From Pseudomonas sp. CCI4.2 (GTDB lineage Bacteria > Pseudomonadota > Gammaproteobacteria > Pseudomonadales > Pseudomonadaceae), in contig NZ_CP133781.1 of NCBI RefSeq assembly GCF_034350045.1, positions 4,264,501-4,328,500 of the forward strand: DNA of 64,000 bases, read 5' to 3'. The notes under the pieces are model-generated. The model worked only from the letters and a program-made list of their open reading frames with translations. It did not search any database and was not told where the DNA came from. Positions 26,914 through 35,065 of this stretch are shown in pieces. Numbering within the stretch: position 1 is the stretch's first letter; each line of letters opens with the position of its first letter. The translations under genes were made by a program, and so were the position numbers.

Positions 26914-29610
26914 ATGACTTCGCAGCGCAACACCCCTGACGATCAAGCCTTATCAGCCGTTTCGGTAAACACCTCACCGCTAAACAGCTCGGGTTTCGTC
27001 CGGGTGCGCGGTGCGCGGGAGCACAACTTGAAAAACGTGGATGTCGATATTCCGCGTGATGCGTTGGTGGTGTTTACCGGTGTCTCGGGTTCAGGCAAAT
27101 CGTCCCTGGCGTTTTCCACCCTGTATGCCGAGGCGCAGCGGCGCTACTTCGAGTCAGTGGCGCCTTATGCACGACGCTTGATTGATCAAGTGGGCGTGCC
27201 CGATGTTGATTCCATCGAAGGCTTGCCCCCCGCTGTAGCATTGCAACAACAACGCGGCACCCCGAGCACACGCTCGTCGGTGGGCAGCGTGACCACCCTG
27301 TCGAGCCTGGTACGGATGCTCTATTCCCGGGCAGGCAGTTATCCGGCCGGGCAACCGATGCTTTACGCCGAAGACTTTTCGCCGAATACACCCCAGGGCG
27401 CCTGCCCCGATTGCCATGGGTTGGGCCGGGTGTACGAGGTCACCGAGCAGACGATGGTGCCGGACGATACGCTGACCATTCGCCAGCGCGCCGTGGCGTC
27501 ATGGCCCACCGCTTGGCAAGGACAAAACCAGCGCGACATCCTGGTCACCCTCGGTTATGACGTCGATATCCCTTGGCGCGATTTGCCGAAAAAGCAGCGT
27601 GACTGGATTCTGTTCACCGAAGAAACCCCCACCGCCCCGGTGTATGCCGGACTGTCGCCACTAGAAACCCAACAGGCCTTAAAACGTAAACTTGAACCCA
27701 GTTATCAAGGCACGTTTACCGGTGCCCGGCGCTACGTCCTGCACACTTTTGCCCACTCACAAAGTGCACTGATGAAAAAGCGTGTGGCGCGCTTCATGAT
27801 CGGCAGCCAATGCCCGCTGTGCTCGGGCAAGCGCCTCACCGTGGAAGCGTTGTCTGTCAAGTTTGCCGGCTACGACATCGGTGAACTCTCGCAAATGCCG
27901 TTGTTGCAGCTGGCCGAGGTCTTGCGTCCAGTGGCGGACAATGCCTTTGTTGAGGTCCCCACTGACAACCGTGTACTGAGCAAACGGCAGATCGAAGCTG
28001 CCCGTCAACAACGCTTGGCCAAAGGCGGCTCGGCGCATGGAGCCGCACCAGATGTCCGGCTGACACCCAATTTGTCCGTGGAAAAACGCTTGGCGGCGCA
28101 GCGTATCGCCCACGACTTGCTGGCGAGGGTCAGCACCCTGACCGATTTGGGCCTTGGCTATCTGGCGCTGGAACGTAGCACCCCAACCCTTTCATCCGGC
28201 GAGCTACAGCGTTTACGCTTGGCAACGCAGCTGGGCTCTCAATTATTCGGTGTGATCTACGTGCTGGATGAGCCCTCGGCAGGTTTGCACCCGGCTGACG
28301 GTGAAGCCTTGTTTGGCGCGTTGCAGCGACTGAAAGCGGCCGGCAATTCGCTGTTTGTGGTCGAGCACGATATCGAAACCATGCGTCGGGCTGATTGGTT
28401 GATCGACGTCGGCCCTGCGGCGGGAGAACATGGCGGTCATGTGCTGTACAGCGGACCGCCCGCCGGGCTGGCCCACATCGCAGCCTCACAAACGCGCCCG
28501 CACCTGTTTGCTGCACAGGCGCCCCATCGTCAAATTCGTCGAGAAACCAAAGACTGGCTTCGACTTGAGGGCGTTACCCGCAATAATTTGAATAACGTAT
28601 CGGCGGCGTTTCCCCTGGGTTGCTTCACCGCCGTTACCGGGATTTCCGGCTCGGGCAAATCGAGCTTGGTCAGCCAGGCATTGCTGGAGCTGGTGGGCAC
28701 GCATCTGGGCCGAACCTTGGCGGATGTCGAACAGGAAGAACTCAGCCTGGAAGACGATGCTCCGCAAGTCAGCAGCGGTCAGGTGACGGCCGGATTGGCA
28801 TCCATCCGGCGACTGGTAAAGGTCGATCAAAAACCTATCGGTCGTACACCGCGTTCGAACCTGGCGACCTACACCGGGCTGTTTGACAGCGTTCGTAAGC
28901 TGTTCGCGGCGACGCCCGACGCCAAACATAAACACTACGACGCGGGGCAGTTCTCCTTCAATGTCGCCAAAGGGCGCTGCCCTGCGTGCGAAGGCGAAGG
29001 CTTTGTCAGTGTGGAGTTGTTGTTCATGCCCAGCGTTTATGCACCCTGCCCGACCTGTCACGGCGCCCGCTATAACCAGGACACCCTTCAAATCAGCTGG
29101 CAGGGTTTGAACATTGCGCAAGTGCTGCAACTGACAGTAGAGGAAGCCGTGACGGTATTTGCCGAACAACCGAGCGTGCTGCGTTCCCTGACAGTCCTGC
29201 GTGACATCGGCCTCGGCTATTTAAGACTCGGTCAACCGGCGACCGAACTTTCTGGAGGCGAAGCGCAACGCATTAAACTGGCGACCGAGTTGCAACGTGT
29301 CCAACGCGGGTCCACGCTGTACGTCCTTGATGAACCCACTACCGGCCTGCACCCCTGCGACGTTGACCGCTTGCTTACACAGCTCAACAGCCTGGTCGAC
29401 GCGGGCCATACGGTAATTGTTGTCGAACATGAAATGCGCGTTGTTGCACAAAGCGATTGGGTGATAGACATCGGCCCTGGTGCGGGCGATGAAGGCGGCA
29501 GGCTGGTCGCCTGCGGTACGCCGGAAGCCGTGGTCGGCGTCAAAGCGAGCCGGACGGCGCCCTTTCTGGCCAACATATTGTCGGGCAGTAATACTGTTTT
29601 AAAAAATTAG
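26914..29610 (+). CDS. UvrA2-like excinuclease ATPase
   Basis: An 898-residue twin-ATPase of the UvrA family. ATP site 1: Walker A GVSGSGKSS (residue about 55), signature LSSGELQRLRLA, Walker B VIYVLDEPSAGLHP. ATP site 2: GISGSGKSS (about 578), LSGGEAQRIKLA, LYVLDEPTTGLHP. Zinc modules: CPDCHGLG, CPLCSGKR and CPACEGEG/CPTCHGA. Compared with housekeeping UvrA (about 940 residues) the segment between Walker A1 and the signature is shortened, as in class II UvrA (UvrA2), which lacks the UvrB-binding domain and is linked to tolerance of DNA-binding antibiotics. It sits among phage-type genes, so it is probably acquired. Confidence 0.85.
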   Translation: MTSQRNTPDDQALSAVSVNTSPLNSSGFVRVRGAREHNLKNVDVDIPRDALVVFTGVSGSGKSSLAFSTLYAEAQRRYFESVAPYARRLIDQVGVPDVDSIEGLPPAVALQQQRGTPSTRSSVGSVTTLSSLVRMLYSRAGSYPAGQPMLYAEDFSPNTPQGACPDCHGLGRVYEVTEQTMVPDDTLTIRQRAVASWPTAWQGQNQRDILVTLGYDVDIPWRDLPKKQRDWILFTEETPTAPVYAGLSPLETQQALKRKLEPSYQGTFTGARRYVLHTFAHSQSALMKKRVARFMIGSQCPLCSGKRLTVEALSVKFAGYDIGELSQMPLLQLAEVLRPVADNAFVEVPTDNRVLSKRQIEAARQQRLAKGGSAHGAAPDVRLTPNLSVEKRLAAQRIAHDLLARVSTLTDLGLGYLALERSTPTLSSGELQRLRLATQLGSQLFGVIYVLDEPSAGLHPADGEALFGALQRLKAAGNSLFVVEHDIETMRRADWLIDVGPAAGEHGGHVLYSGPPAGLAHIAASQTRPHLFAAQAPHRQIRRETKDWLRLEGVTRNNLNNVSAAFPLGCFTAVTGISGSGKSSLVSQALLELVGTHLGRTLADVEQEELSLEDDAPQVSSGQVTAGLASIRRLVKVDQKPIGRTPRSNLATYTGLFDSVRKLFAATPDAKHKHYDAGQFSFNVAKGRCPACEGEGFVSVELLFMPSVYAPCPTCHGARYNQDTLQISWQGLNIAQVLQLTVEEAVTVFAEQPSVLRSLTVLRDIGLGYLRLGQPATELSGGEAQRIKLATELQRVQRGSTLYVLDEPTTGLHPCDVDRLLTQLNSLVDAGHTVIVVEHEMRVVAQSDWVIDIGPGAGDEGGRLVACGTPEAVVGVKASRTAPFLANILSGSNTVLKN

Positions 29611-29647
29611 GGCGACACGTTTAGATGATTCCCGCACTGTGTCGCCC
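29610..29647. terminator. Hairpin behind the UvrA2-like gene
   Basis: GGGCGACAC and GTGTCGCCC form a 9-bp stem with a 20-base loop. The A-rich tract on its left (TTTTAAAAAATTA) gives a T-rich tail on the minus strand; the plus-strand side has none. It probably acts bidirectionally or on minus-strand transcripts. Confidence 0.5.
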
Positions 29648-29689
29648 ATTCGTCACTGCAACTCAGCTTAACTTTTATCTGGTAGTCCT

Positions 29690-29932
29690 ATGACCCCTAA
29701 TGCAGAACTCTATAACCCTTCCACCGACTACGCCGACAAGCTCGTCACGCGCATCGGCCAGACACCCGGCTGGATCGCAAAACGAATTGGCGTTACCGAT
29801 CGTCGAATCCGCTACATCCTCGACGGCTCGCGCACCGTCAAAGGCGTTACCACTGCGATTGAGATGACTTACCCAGAACAATTCGCCCTGGAATGCCTCG
29901 CCGCAGAAGCCGCCGCCAGAAAGAAACAGTAA
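29690..29932 (+). CDS. Small HTH protein of phage type
   Basis: An 80-residue protein with a Cro-like helix-turn-helix (LVTRIGQTPGWIAKRIGVTD then RRIRYILDG) and a C-terminus YPEQFALECLAAEAA. Comparable short proteins (YNP...L..I..AG....AA..IG.S.R..RYYL...YP.QFALE.LA) are common in Pseudomonas temperate phages. Function is probably DNA binding. No strong Shine-Dalgarno is visible. Confidence 0.7.
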   Translation: MTPNAELYNPSTDYADKLVTRIGQTPGWIAKRIGVTDRRIRYILDGSRTVKGVTTAIEMTYPEQFALECLAAEAAARKKQ

Positions 29933-29943
29933 GCGCTACGCGC

Positions 29944-30159
29944 TCAGGGCTTAAGCGGCCATTCGACATCCTGATCCGACAGGCTTTTGCCATCATCAGG
30001 ATGTTTCCAATCCTGCGGCGGGGGATTGTCATCGTCCGTGAACGTATCGATGTCCTGATCCGGTTTCTCGGTATCTTCGTCAAGTTCATTAGGGGTTGGC
30101 ACCGGCATTGATAGGACCGGGTATTGAACGTCGCCTTGGCAGTTCAAACTGATATCCAT
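29944..30159 (-). CDS. Small acidic hypothetical protein
   Basis: A 71-residue reading frame starting at the ATG ending at 30159, preceded by GAGG at 5 bases. The product is very acidic and proline-rich (TPNELDEDTEKPDQDIDTFTDDDNPPPQDW). No domain is recognised. It converges on the HTH gene. Acidic small proteins are common in phage cargo, but coding status is not certain. Confidence 0.5.
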   Translation of the reverse strand: MDISLNCQGDVQYPVLSMPVPTPNELDEDTEKPDQDIDTFTDDDNPPPQDWKHPDDGKSLSDQDVEWPLKP

Positions 30160-30281
30160 ATACACCTCGCAGTGGACCGTTGAAGTAAGGCCCGAAACTT
30201 AGAGGAATGGATGATCTGCTGGTTCGACAGCGCGCGCAAGGTATACCAGGCAACACTTGAAATGTTCCGTTGAGTTTTATC

Positions 30282-30333
30282 GGGGTCTCGCCCTGTGTGC
30301 TTCATCATGATGAAGCACACAGGGCGAGACCCC
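30282..30333. repeat. Perfect 52-bp palindrome with no loop
   Basis: The arms 30282-30307 (starting GGGGTCTCGCCCTGTG) and 30308-30333 (ending CACAGGGCGAGACCCC) are exact reverse complements over 26 bases with no spacer. Neither side has a T tract, so it is not an ordinary intrinsic terminator. It may be a remnant of inverted element ends or a protein-binding or cruciform site. Confidence 0.85.
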
Positions 30334-30715
30334 AAGTAAATAGGTCAACGCGCTATTTTTTCTTCCGATGTTGAAGATGGACGTCAATAGTTGACCACGA
30401 CGATTAACACAACGCACATGATCCAGATGCCGATCGACAATAACATCTTCCAGCACGACATCATCACCATGTCTTTCTATCCAAACGAGTTTTCAGAGCA
30501 ATATACTCTATTCGATTCGATATACCCAACATCCGTTATATGACACTGTTTCCTATTTGAGGCAGGCTGAAAGCCTCAGGATAGAGCGGCCCAGTCTATG
30601 GATATACTGTCCGCTGTAGAGAGTGTGCAATAACGTTTCCGACCGCAATATAACACCCATAAAGGTGTTTATCCAACAGTCATAACACGCATACGGATAT
30701 ACATCCGATCAGACC

Positions 30716-30760
30716 TGTACATAACAGTAAATAACTGTACATGCTTATAAACCCTGTACA
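30716..30760. promoter_or_regulatory. Three regularly spaced TGTACA sites upstream of the Xre gene
   Basis: TGTACA occurs at 30716, 30736 and 30755, each preceded by C, with spacings of 20 and 19 bases (about two helical turns). The last is within CCTGTACAGG, a 10-bp palindrome. The array begins about 170 bases before the Xre start at 30884, as expected of a phage-type operator set. They do not fit the LexA consensus spacing. Confidence 0.5.
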
Positions 30761-30883
30761 GGATATGAGTTATAACAGGCGTGTCAGGTCGACCATAATC
30801 TTCAGAGACCGCGAAACCTGAAATGCACAGCAGCCCCAAAAGGGAAATACGATTCAGCAACGGAAAAAGCGGGGGTTTGCCGA

Positions 30884-31255
30884 ATGAACAGCCAGACGAG
30901 AGGAATCGGTGTGCGGCTTAGAAAAGAACGTGAGCGCTTAGGACTGTCCCAAAAAGCATTTGGACAGCGGGGCGGCGTCGCGACTAACGCACAAAGTAAT
31001 TACGAAAACGGAACTCGCTATCCAAAGTCTGAATACTTTGTGGCTGTTGCAGAAACCGGCATCGACATATTGTTCGTCTTGACGGGTAAGGCGACACCAC
31101 CTTGCTCCTATGATTTGAGTCAGGACGAAGAGTCAGTGCTGATCAGTTTTAGATCGCTTCAGCGCCAAGACCAAGAAGCGCTGAGCCGTTTGACCACGAC
31201 TATTGCTGGACTCCTGACGGCATCATCAAAAAACGAATCAATTGCGCGGGAGTGA
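30884..31255 (+). CDS. Xre-family HTH regulator (prophage-type), paralogue of the one at 25464
   Basis: A 123-residue protein: HTH at residues 8-45 (GVRLRKERERLGLSQKAF then GGVATNAQSNYENG), then YPKSEYFVAVAETGIDILFVLTG and a helical tail. It shares its whole first half with the 25464 protein, suggesting a duplicated repressor or the remains of two related elements. GGGGG lies 8 bases upstream of the ATG. The TGTACA array upstream is a likely binding region. Confidence 0.82.
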   Translation: MNSQTRGIGVRLRKERERLGLSQKAFGQRGGVATNAQSNYENGTRYPKSEYFVAVAETGIDILFVLTGKATPPCSYDLSQDEESVLISFRSLQRQDQEALSRLTTTIAGLLTASSKNESIARE

Positions 31256-31318
31256 TGAGGAATTCAGGTCACCGGACACAGGCAGCCGCTGAGATAGAAC
31301 CCGTGTCCGTTAGGCCAC

Positions 31319-31504
31319 TTATTCATTGCGCGGCTTGTGAAGCCCTAAAAACATCAGGATCAATCCTGGGAGTAAGAACCCTGCAAGCGCGTAAGGGGAA
31401 GGGTTACTGCCGATAGCGGGGCCGATAACGCCAAAGGCTATGCCGCATACCACTAACGGTAGGCCAACGCTAAATAACGCTAGTTTTTTCTTCGAATTTC
31501 GCAT
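31319..31504 (-). CDS. Small two-helix membrane protein
   Basis: A 61-residue frame with a basic N-terminus (MRNSKKK) and two hydrophobic helices, LALFSVGLPLVVCGIAFGVI and YALAGFLLPGLILMFLGL, then HKPRNE. The charge pattern favours a genuine membrane peptide with both ends in the cytoplasm. Its family is not recognised. A weak GAAAGAG lies upstream of the ATG. Confidence 0.5.
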   Translation of the reverse strand: MRNSKKKLALFSVGLPLVVCGIAFGVIGPAIGSNPSPYALAGFLLPGLILMFLGLHKPRNE

Positions 31505-32157
31505 GGTTTTTGCTCTTTCGCTCGAGAGTTGGTTTGACGTGCACAGAAGAAGGTTCGAACTATGCTGACCGTTGGCGAGGTACTGTGCCGCTAGGCAGGC
31601 TGCCGATCATGGAGAAAACCCTATGCCCAACACGTCGCTAAATTGGTTGCCGGCGAGAATATTGTCATATTCCAAGCTTTCGATGCTGACGAACTTAATT
31701 GCTGGGTCGAGGCTAGAGTTTACGCGCTCCAAAATATGGCTAGGGACTAGAGCAATGGTGCTTTGACGTTATCACCGACGAGCCGAGAACCCGGGGTCCA
31801 CTAACGCCAGCAGAAAAGCAGTTTTTTGCATTCCGGCCGCTTCAGCAGCGGTGATGGCTCGATTCAGGCTTCCTCCAGCATGCCAGCGTCTGGATCGGAT
31901 GATGAAGATGGCGAAGGCAGTTCTGAGTCACGTACTCGCCAAACGCACATCAATAAGCAGTTCCAGCAATGACGAGACGCTAATAAAGTATGATCCCGTC
32001 GGCATTAGCTCGCCTGGGGACTTAGCAATCCACCCACCGTCTCCGTATTGGCTGCAGCCATTCAAATAGCGAGCAACACCGAGCATTATTTATAGAAAGC
32101 GTGTGGGCCGCCAAATGCCTGAGGGCCCGCACGAAGTCGATTGAGGATGAGTACTGA
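31505..32157. other. Decayed or non-coding 650-base stretch
   Basis: No intact gene is seen. One plus-strand frame near 31615-31745 gives a protein-like run (HVAKLVAGENIVIFQAFDAD then ELNCWVEARVYALQNMARD) that ends at TAG with no good start, perhaps a gene fragment. A GGGCC...GGCCC hairpin lies near 32105-32127, just before the channel gene. Confidence 0.4.
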
Positions 32158-32586
32158 ATGATTGCGGTGACCCTGGTCAATTTGGTTGTAATTATTACTG
32201 CTGTGATGATCCATTATGAGTGCCTGTTGCGGATGAACTTGATGTTATCCAAGCTCACCGGGCGGCATCGTTTTCGGATCGTATTGGGTGTTCTTGGCGC
32301 GATGTTGGCCCATGCGCTGGAAGTCTGGTGCTTTGCGCTGACTTACTACTTCATCATTCAATTCGGTGATTGGGGCGGCTTGCAGGGTCAATTCGACGGC
32401 AGCCTGCTCGACTGCGCGTACTTTTCTTTTACTACTTTTACAACCATCGGCTTCGGCGATATTCATCCCGTCGGCCACATCAAGTTCCTCACTGGGCTTG
32501 AGGCGCTGACAGGGCTCATGCTGATCACGTGGACGGCGTCATTTTTGTTTCTGGAGATGCAAAAATACTGGAAGCCCGAACGCTGA
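32158..32586 (+). CDS. Two-transmembrane potassium-channel family protein
   Basis: A 142-residue inner-membrane protein. The first helix is VTLVNLVVIITAVMIHYECL; further hydrophobic stretches follow at FRIVLGVLGAMLAHALEVWC and in the C-terminal part. Between them lies a pore loop with the selectivity filter TTFTTIGFGDI, matching the K+ channel T-x-G-[YF]-G-D signature. There is no cytoplasmic RCK/TrkA domain, so gating is not by nucleotides or calcium through such a domain. It lies alone among accessory genes. Confidence 0.85.
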   Translation: MIAVTLVNLVVIITAVMIHYECLLRMNLMLSKLTGRHRFRIVLGVLGAMLAHALEVWCFALTYYFIIQFGDWGGLQGQFDGSLLDCAYFSFTTFTTIGFGDIHPVGHIKFLTGLEALTGLMLITWTASFLFLEMQKYWKPER

Positions 32587-32628
32587 GAGAGGTGGGACCG
32601 GCTGCCGGGTTATCGGCGACCCACGCCC

Positions 32629-32693
32629 CTGTAGGAGCCCACTTGTTGGCAACATCCTTCGGGCTTATCGCAGCCTTCGGCAGCGCCTACAGC
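32629..32693. repeat. REP-like inverted repeat between channel and cyclase genes
   Basis: CTGTAGGAGCCCACTTGTTGG at the left and GGCAGCGCCTACAG at the right are the degenerate outer arms of a REP pair of the 9715 type. It lies between convergent genes. Confidence 0.55.
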
Positions 32694-32703
32694 AGGTATG
32701 CAT

Positions 32704-33831
32704 TCAGTCGGCGACAACCACCTGATTACGCCCCAGCGCCTTTGCTCGATACAACGCTTTGTCTGCACTGTTCATCAAGTTGTGCAGGTCTTTATCACCC
32801 ACATGCGTTGAGGCAACACCCAGGCTGGCCGTTATGTAGTTCACTGGCTCAGCCTTCAATCCAGCGATTGTCTGAATGAGTTGCTCAGCAACGCCAAGTG
32901 CGGTCTCAATGGATGTATCAGGAAGCAGAACCGCAAACTCCTCTCCCCCCAGCCTGCCGCAGACATCCGCTTCGCGAAACGACGTGCTGATGACTCCACC
33001 AATTTGACGCAGCACCTGATCTCCGACCTGATGACCGTAGGTATCGTTGATAAGTTTGAAGTGGTCCATATCCAACATCAAGGCGCACAACGGCAACTTG
33101 TTTCGCTTGCAATAGTTATGCAACTGCTGAGCATTGTCGAAAAAAGCGCGGCGATTTTTCAGGCCGGTCAACTCGTCGGTCTGCGCCGCATGAGTGGAAA
33201 TACTATGCGCCTGCTCCATTTCACGGGTTAAGCGGAAGGCCGTTTCCAATGCATCGGAGAGCCTGCGTGTAGCGCTGACCACAAATGAAGAGAATACGAG
33301 AACGGCTAACGCGATACCGAGTTGTAACCCTGAGGGCTGAAACAGTAGCCATAGGGTGCAGGGCAACAACACCAACCCAATCGACACTAAGGTCATGGCG
33401 CGATAGGCGGAGTAGCAAGCCACAGCGCTAACAGACATTCCAACGGTAAACAATATAACCAGTACCTGCGCCAGCAGGTCGGTGGCTGGCATGACGGCTA
33501 ATGCACCCACGCCCCAAATGCCAGCGGACAATGTGAGCGTAACCCAGTATCTCCGCTCCCAGCGCTGAGGCGTACGCTCACTGACAGGACTGCGAAAATA
33601 GAAAAAAAACATCGAGATACGCAGCAGCGACGAAGCCGTCAATACGGCTATCCACCAAACAATGACGGTGTGGTCAAAACGGTCCCAGCACAGCCCGCAC
33701 AACATCAGCGCACCCAGTAAACTGCCGAAAACTGCCGACGCTGATTGGCGAAATAACTGATGCAATCGATCCGTTCGTACCTGCACCTCTATGAGGATAT
33801 CCTGGTCCCGCTTACGTCCTAGGCTACCCAT
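32704..33831 (-). CDS. Membrane diguanylate cyclase (GGDEF)
   Basis: Makes cyclic-di-GMP from two GTP. The 375-residue protein has about five to six transmembrane helices in residues 30-190, then a GGDEF domain opening with DELTGLKNRRAFFD and LMLDMDHFKLINDTYGHQVGD. The active-site motif is GGEEF (about residue 295), a functional variant. An RxxD inhibitory site (READ) stands exactly five residues before it, so product inhibition is expected. No EAL domain. The N-terminal part is an MHYT/MASE-like integral sensor that I cannot classify. Confidence 0.92.
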   Translation of the reverse strand: MGSLGRKRDQDILIEVQVRTDRLHQLFRQSASAVFGSLLGALMLCGLCWDRFDHTVIVWWIAVLTASSLLRISMFFFYFRSPVSERTPQRWERRYWVTLTLSAGIWGVGALAVMPATDLLAQVLVILFTVGMSVSAVACYSAYRAMTLVSIGLVLLPCTLWLLFQPSGLQLGIALAVLVFSSFVVSATRRLSDALETAFRLTREMEQAHSISTHAAQTDELTGLKNRRAFFDNAQQLHNYCKRNKLPLCALMLDMDHFKLINDTYGHQVGDQVLRQIGGVISTSFREADVCGRLGGEEFAVLLPDTSIETALGVAEQLIQTIAGLKAEPVNYITASLGVASTHVGDKDLHNLMNSADKALYRAKALGRNQVVVAD

Positions 33832-33994
33832 TCAACCCGCCTGATCAAGATGCTCGAACAAAAAACAGTATGGCATCCAGCCTGCAACACGGTCATTTCT
33901 TTCTAGTCGCTGGGCTAACCAGCCAACTCAAAGCACTGGAGGGCTTATCAGCTCAATCCTCTTGATACAAAAGGCCGGTCACGCCCGCCTTCGG

Positions 33995-34354
33995 TTAAGC
34001 AGCTCCAGCGAGGAGCGACTCGTAAGGAATTCGCAGCCCTTCGTGCAGACGCTTAATCATTTTCAAACTCAAGCGCCGCTTGCCATTCAGAACCTCCGAA
34101 ACGCGACCGCTTGGCCCAATGTACTGTTCTAGATCGCGCGGGGTCAGACCCTGTTGATCCATACGGAATTTGATCGCCTCGATCGGATCGGCGGATTGGA
34201 TCGGATAGTACTTGTTCTCATAGACCTCGATCAGGGTCACAAGAGCCTCCATCTCGTCAGCTTCCGGCGTTCCGGCTTCGGCCTGAAAGATTGACTCAAG
34301 ACGCTTGAAGGCGGCATGAAGGTCTTCGTCGTTATGGATAGGCTTAATATTCAT
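33995..34354 (-). CDS. higA: HigA-family antitoxin
   Basis: A 119-residue antitoxin with a helical N-terminus (DEDLHAAFKRLESIFQAEAG) and a C-terminal HTH (GLTPRDLEQYIGPSGRVSEVLNGKRRLSLKMIKRLHEGL in successive helices). It binds and neutralises HigB and represses the operon. The start ATG (34354) lies within the toxin gene, overlapping its last 11 bases in another frame, so translation is coupled. Toxin-first order is the rule for higBA. Confidence 0.88.
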   Translation of the reverse strand: MNIKPIHNDEDLHAAFKRLESIFQAEAGTPEADEMEALVTLIEVYENKYYPIQSADPIEAIKFRMDQQGLTPRDLEQYIGPSGRVSEVLNGKRRLSLKMIKRLHEGLRIPYESLLAGAA

Positions 34355-34652
34355 TGATCGTCTCCACATCTATCTCATCGTAGCGCCGGTGGTTTCCGAT
34401 GAATTTTACCCAGACAATGCCTGCTCTATACTGCATCTCGACAACCAGCCGATACTTGTTACCACCGATATTGAACACCACGCGGTTATTGCCGCATACG
34501 CTAGCGTTACCAATCTGGTCCTTTACGTCCTGAGGCGTCTTCCAGATGGCCCTTAAGGCGGTGTGATGCCAGCTTTCTAGAGATGCTTCAGCGTCGTCAT
34601 GTCCAGGGACCTCCCGGAATTTCACCAGCTTTCTTTTGGCAATAACCCGCAT
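34344..34652 (-). CDS. higB: HigB-family mRNA interferase toxin
   Basis: A 102-residue RelE-superfamily toxin that cleaves mRNA at the ribosome. Signatures: MRVIAKRKLVKFRE, LESWHHTALRAIWKTPQDVKDQ, NRVVFNIGGNKYRLVV and VWVKFIGNHRRYDEID with the C-terminal basic and aromatic residues of this branch. I use the ATG ending at 34652; the longer frame to 34685 adds residues not seen in the family. Intact with its antitoxin. Confidence 0.88.
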   Translation of the reverse strand: MRVIAKRKLVKFREVPGHDDAEASLESWHHTALRAIWKTPQDVKDQIGNASVCGNNRVVFNIGGNKYRLVVEMQYRAGIVWVKFIGNHRRYDEIDVETINEY

Positions 34653-35065
34653 TTTGCAGCAACCTCCCGTTTTGGGAGACTCCATGCCTCAAATTTGATC
34701 AACGCAAATGGCCAGCGGGCATGCAGAGGCAGAGCTTTCAGATATTTCTGTGAGCATTTGGCAAGAATGTGAACAGGACCGCCCCCCTTCCAGCACTGCG
34801 GGTCTTTACTGCACATCGCCACCTTGCATCCTGATCTGTTTCGCGATGTCCTTTCGCAGTGAACCTTGATCTGCAGCCGATTTTTACTGGCTCATTCAAC
34901 AGTAAGGTGAAATGCGCCCTTGTTAGACAACGGGCGCCTCAATCCGGGGACGGGATACTGCCTTGGTTTGAATAAGCGTTGAACGGATTTTGCAGGCAAA
35001 TTAAGCGTAAACGACCGGCCGAGTCATCTATCCTGTGTCGCAAAGCAGCCTTTTGTAGCCTTCAG
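34653..35065. other. 413-base gap upstream of higBA and downstream of the TauE gene
   Basis: Contains the higBA promoter region and a hairpin, GCGCCC...GGGCGC, at 34914-34937 without a T tail on either strand. No gene is recognised. Confidence 0.4.

Larger units (their letters stand above)
30160..30883. other. AT-rich 724-base non-coding stretch with a long palindrome and operator-like repeats
   Basis: Apart from the 52-bp palindrome at 30282 and three TGTACA sites at 30716-30760, listed separately, this stretch shows no convincing gene. Its base composition is far more AT-rich than the core genes, in keeping with foreign origin. The promoter of the Xre gene at 30884 must lie at its right end. 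Confidence 0.5.

Noticed and set aside
30282..30333. Intrinsic terminator
   Set aside because: Stem of 26 bp with no loop and no T tract on either strand.
30716..30760. LexA (SOS) boxes
   Set aside because: CTGT and ACAG occur but never in the CTGT-N8-ACAG spacing.
30669..30860. Minus-strand 63-residue ORF
   Set aside because: It lies across the TGTACA operator-like array and the promoter of the Xre gene; no ribosome-binding site, and its composition is not protein-like.
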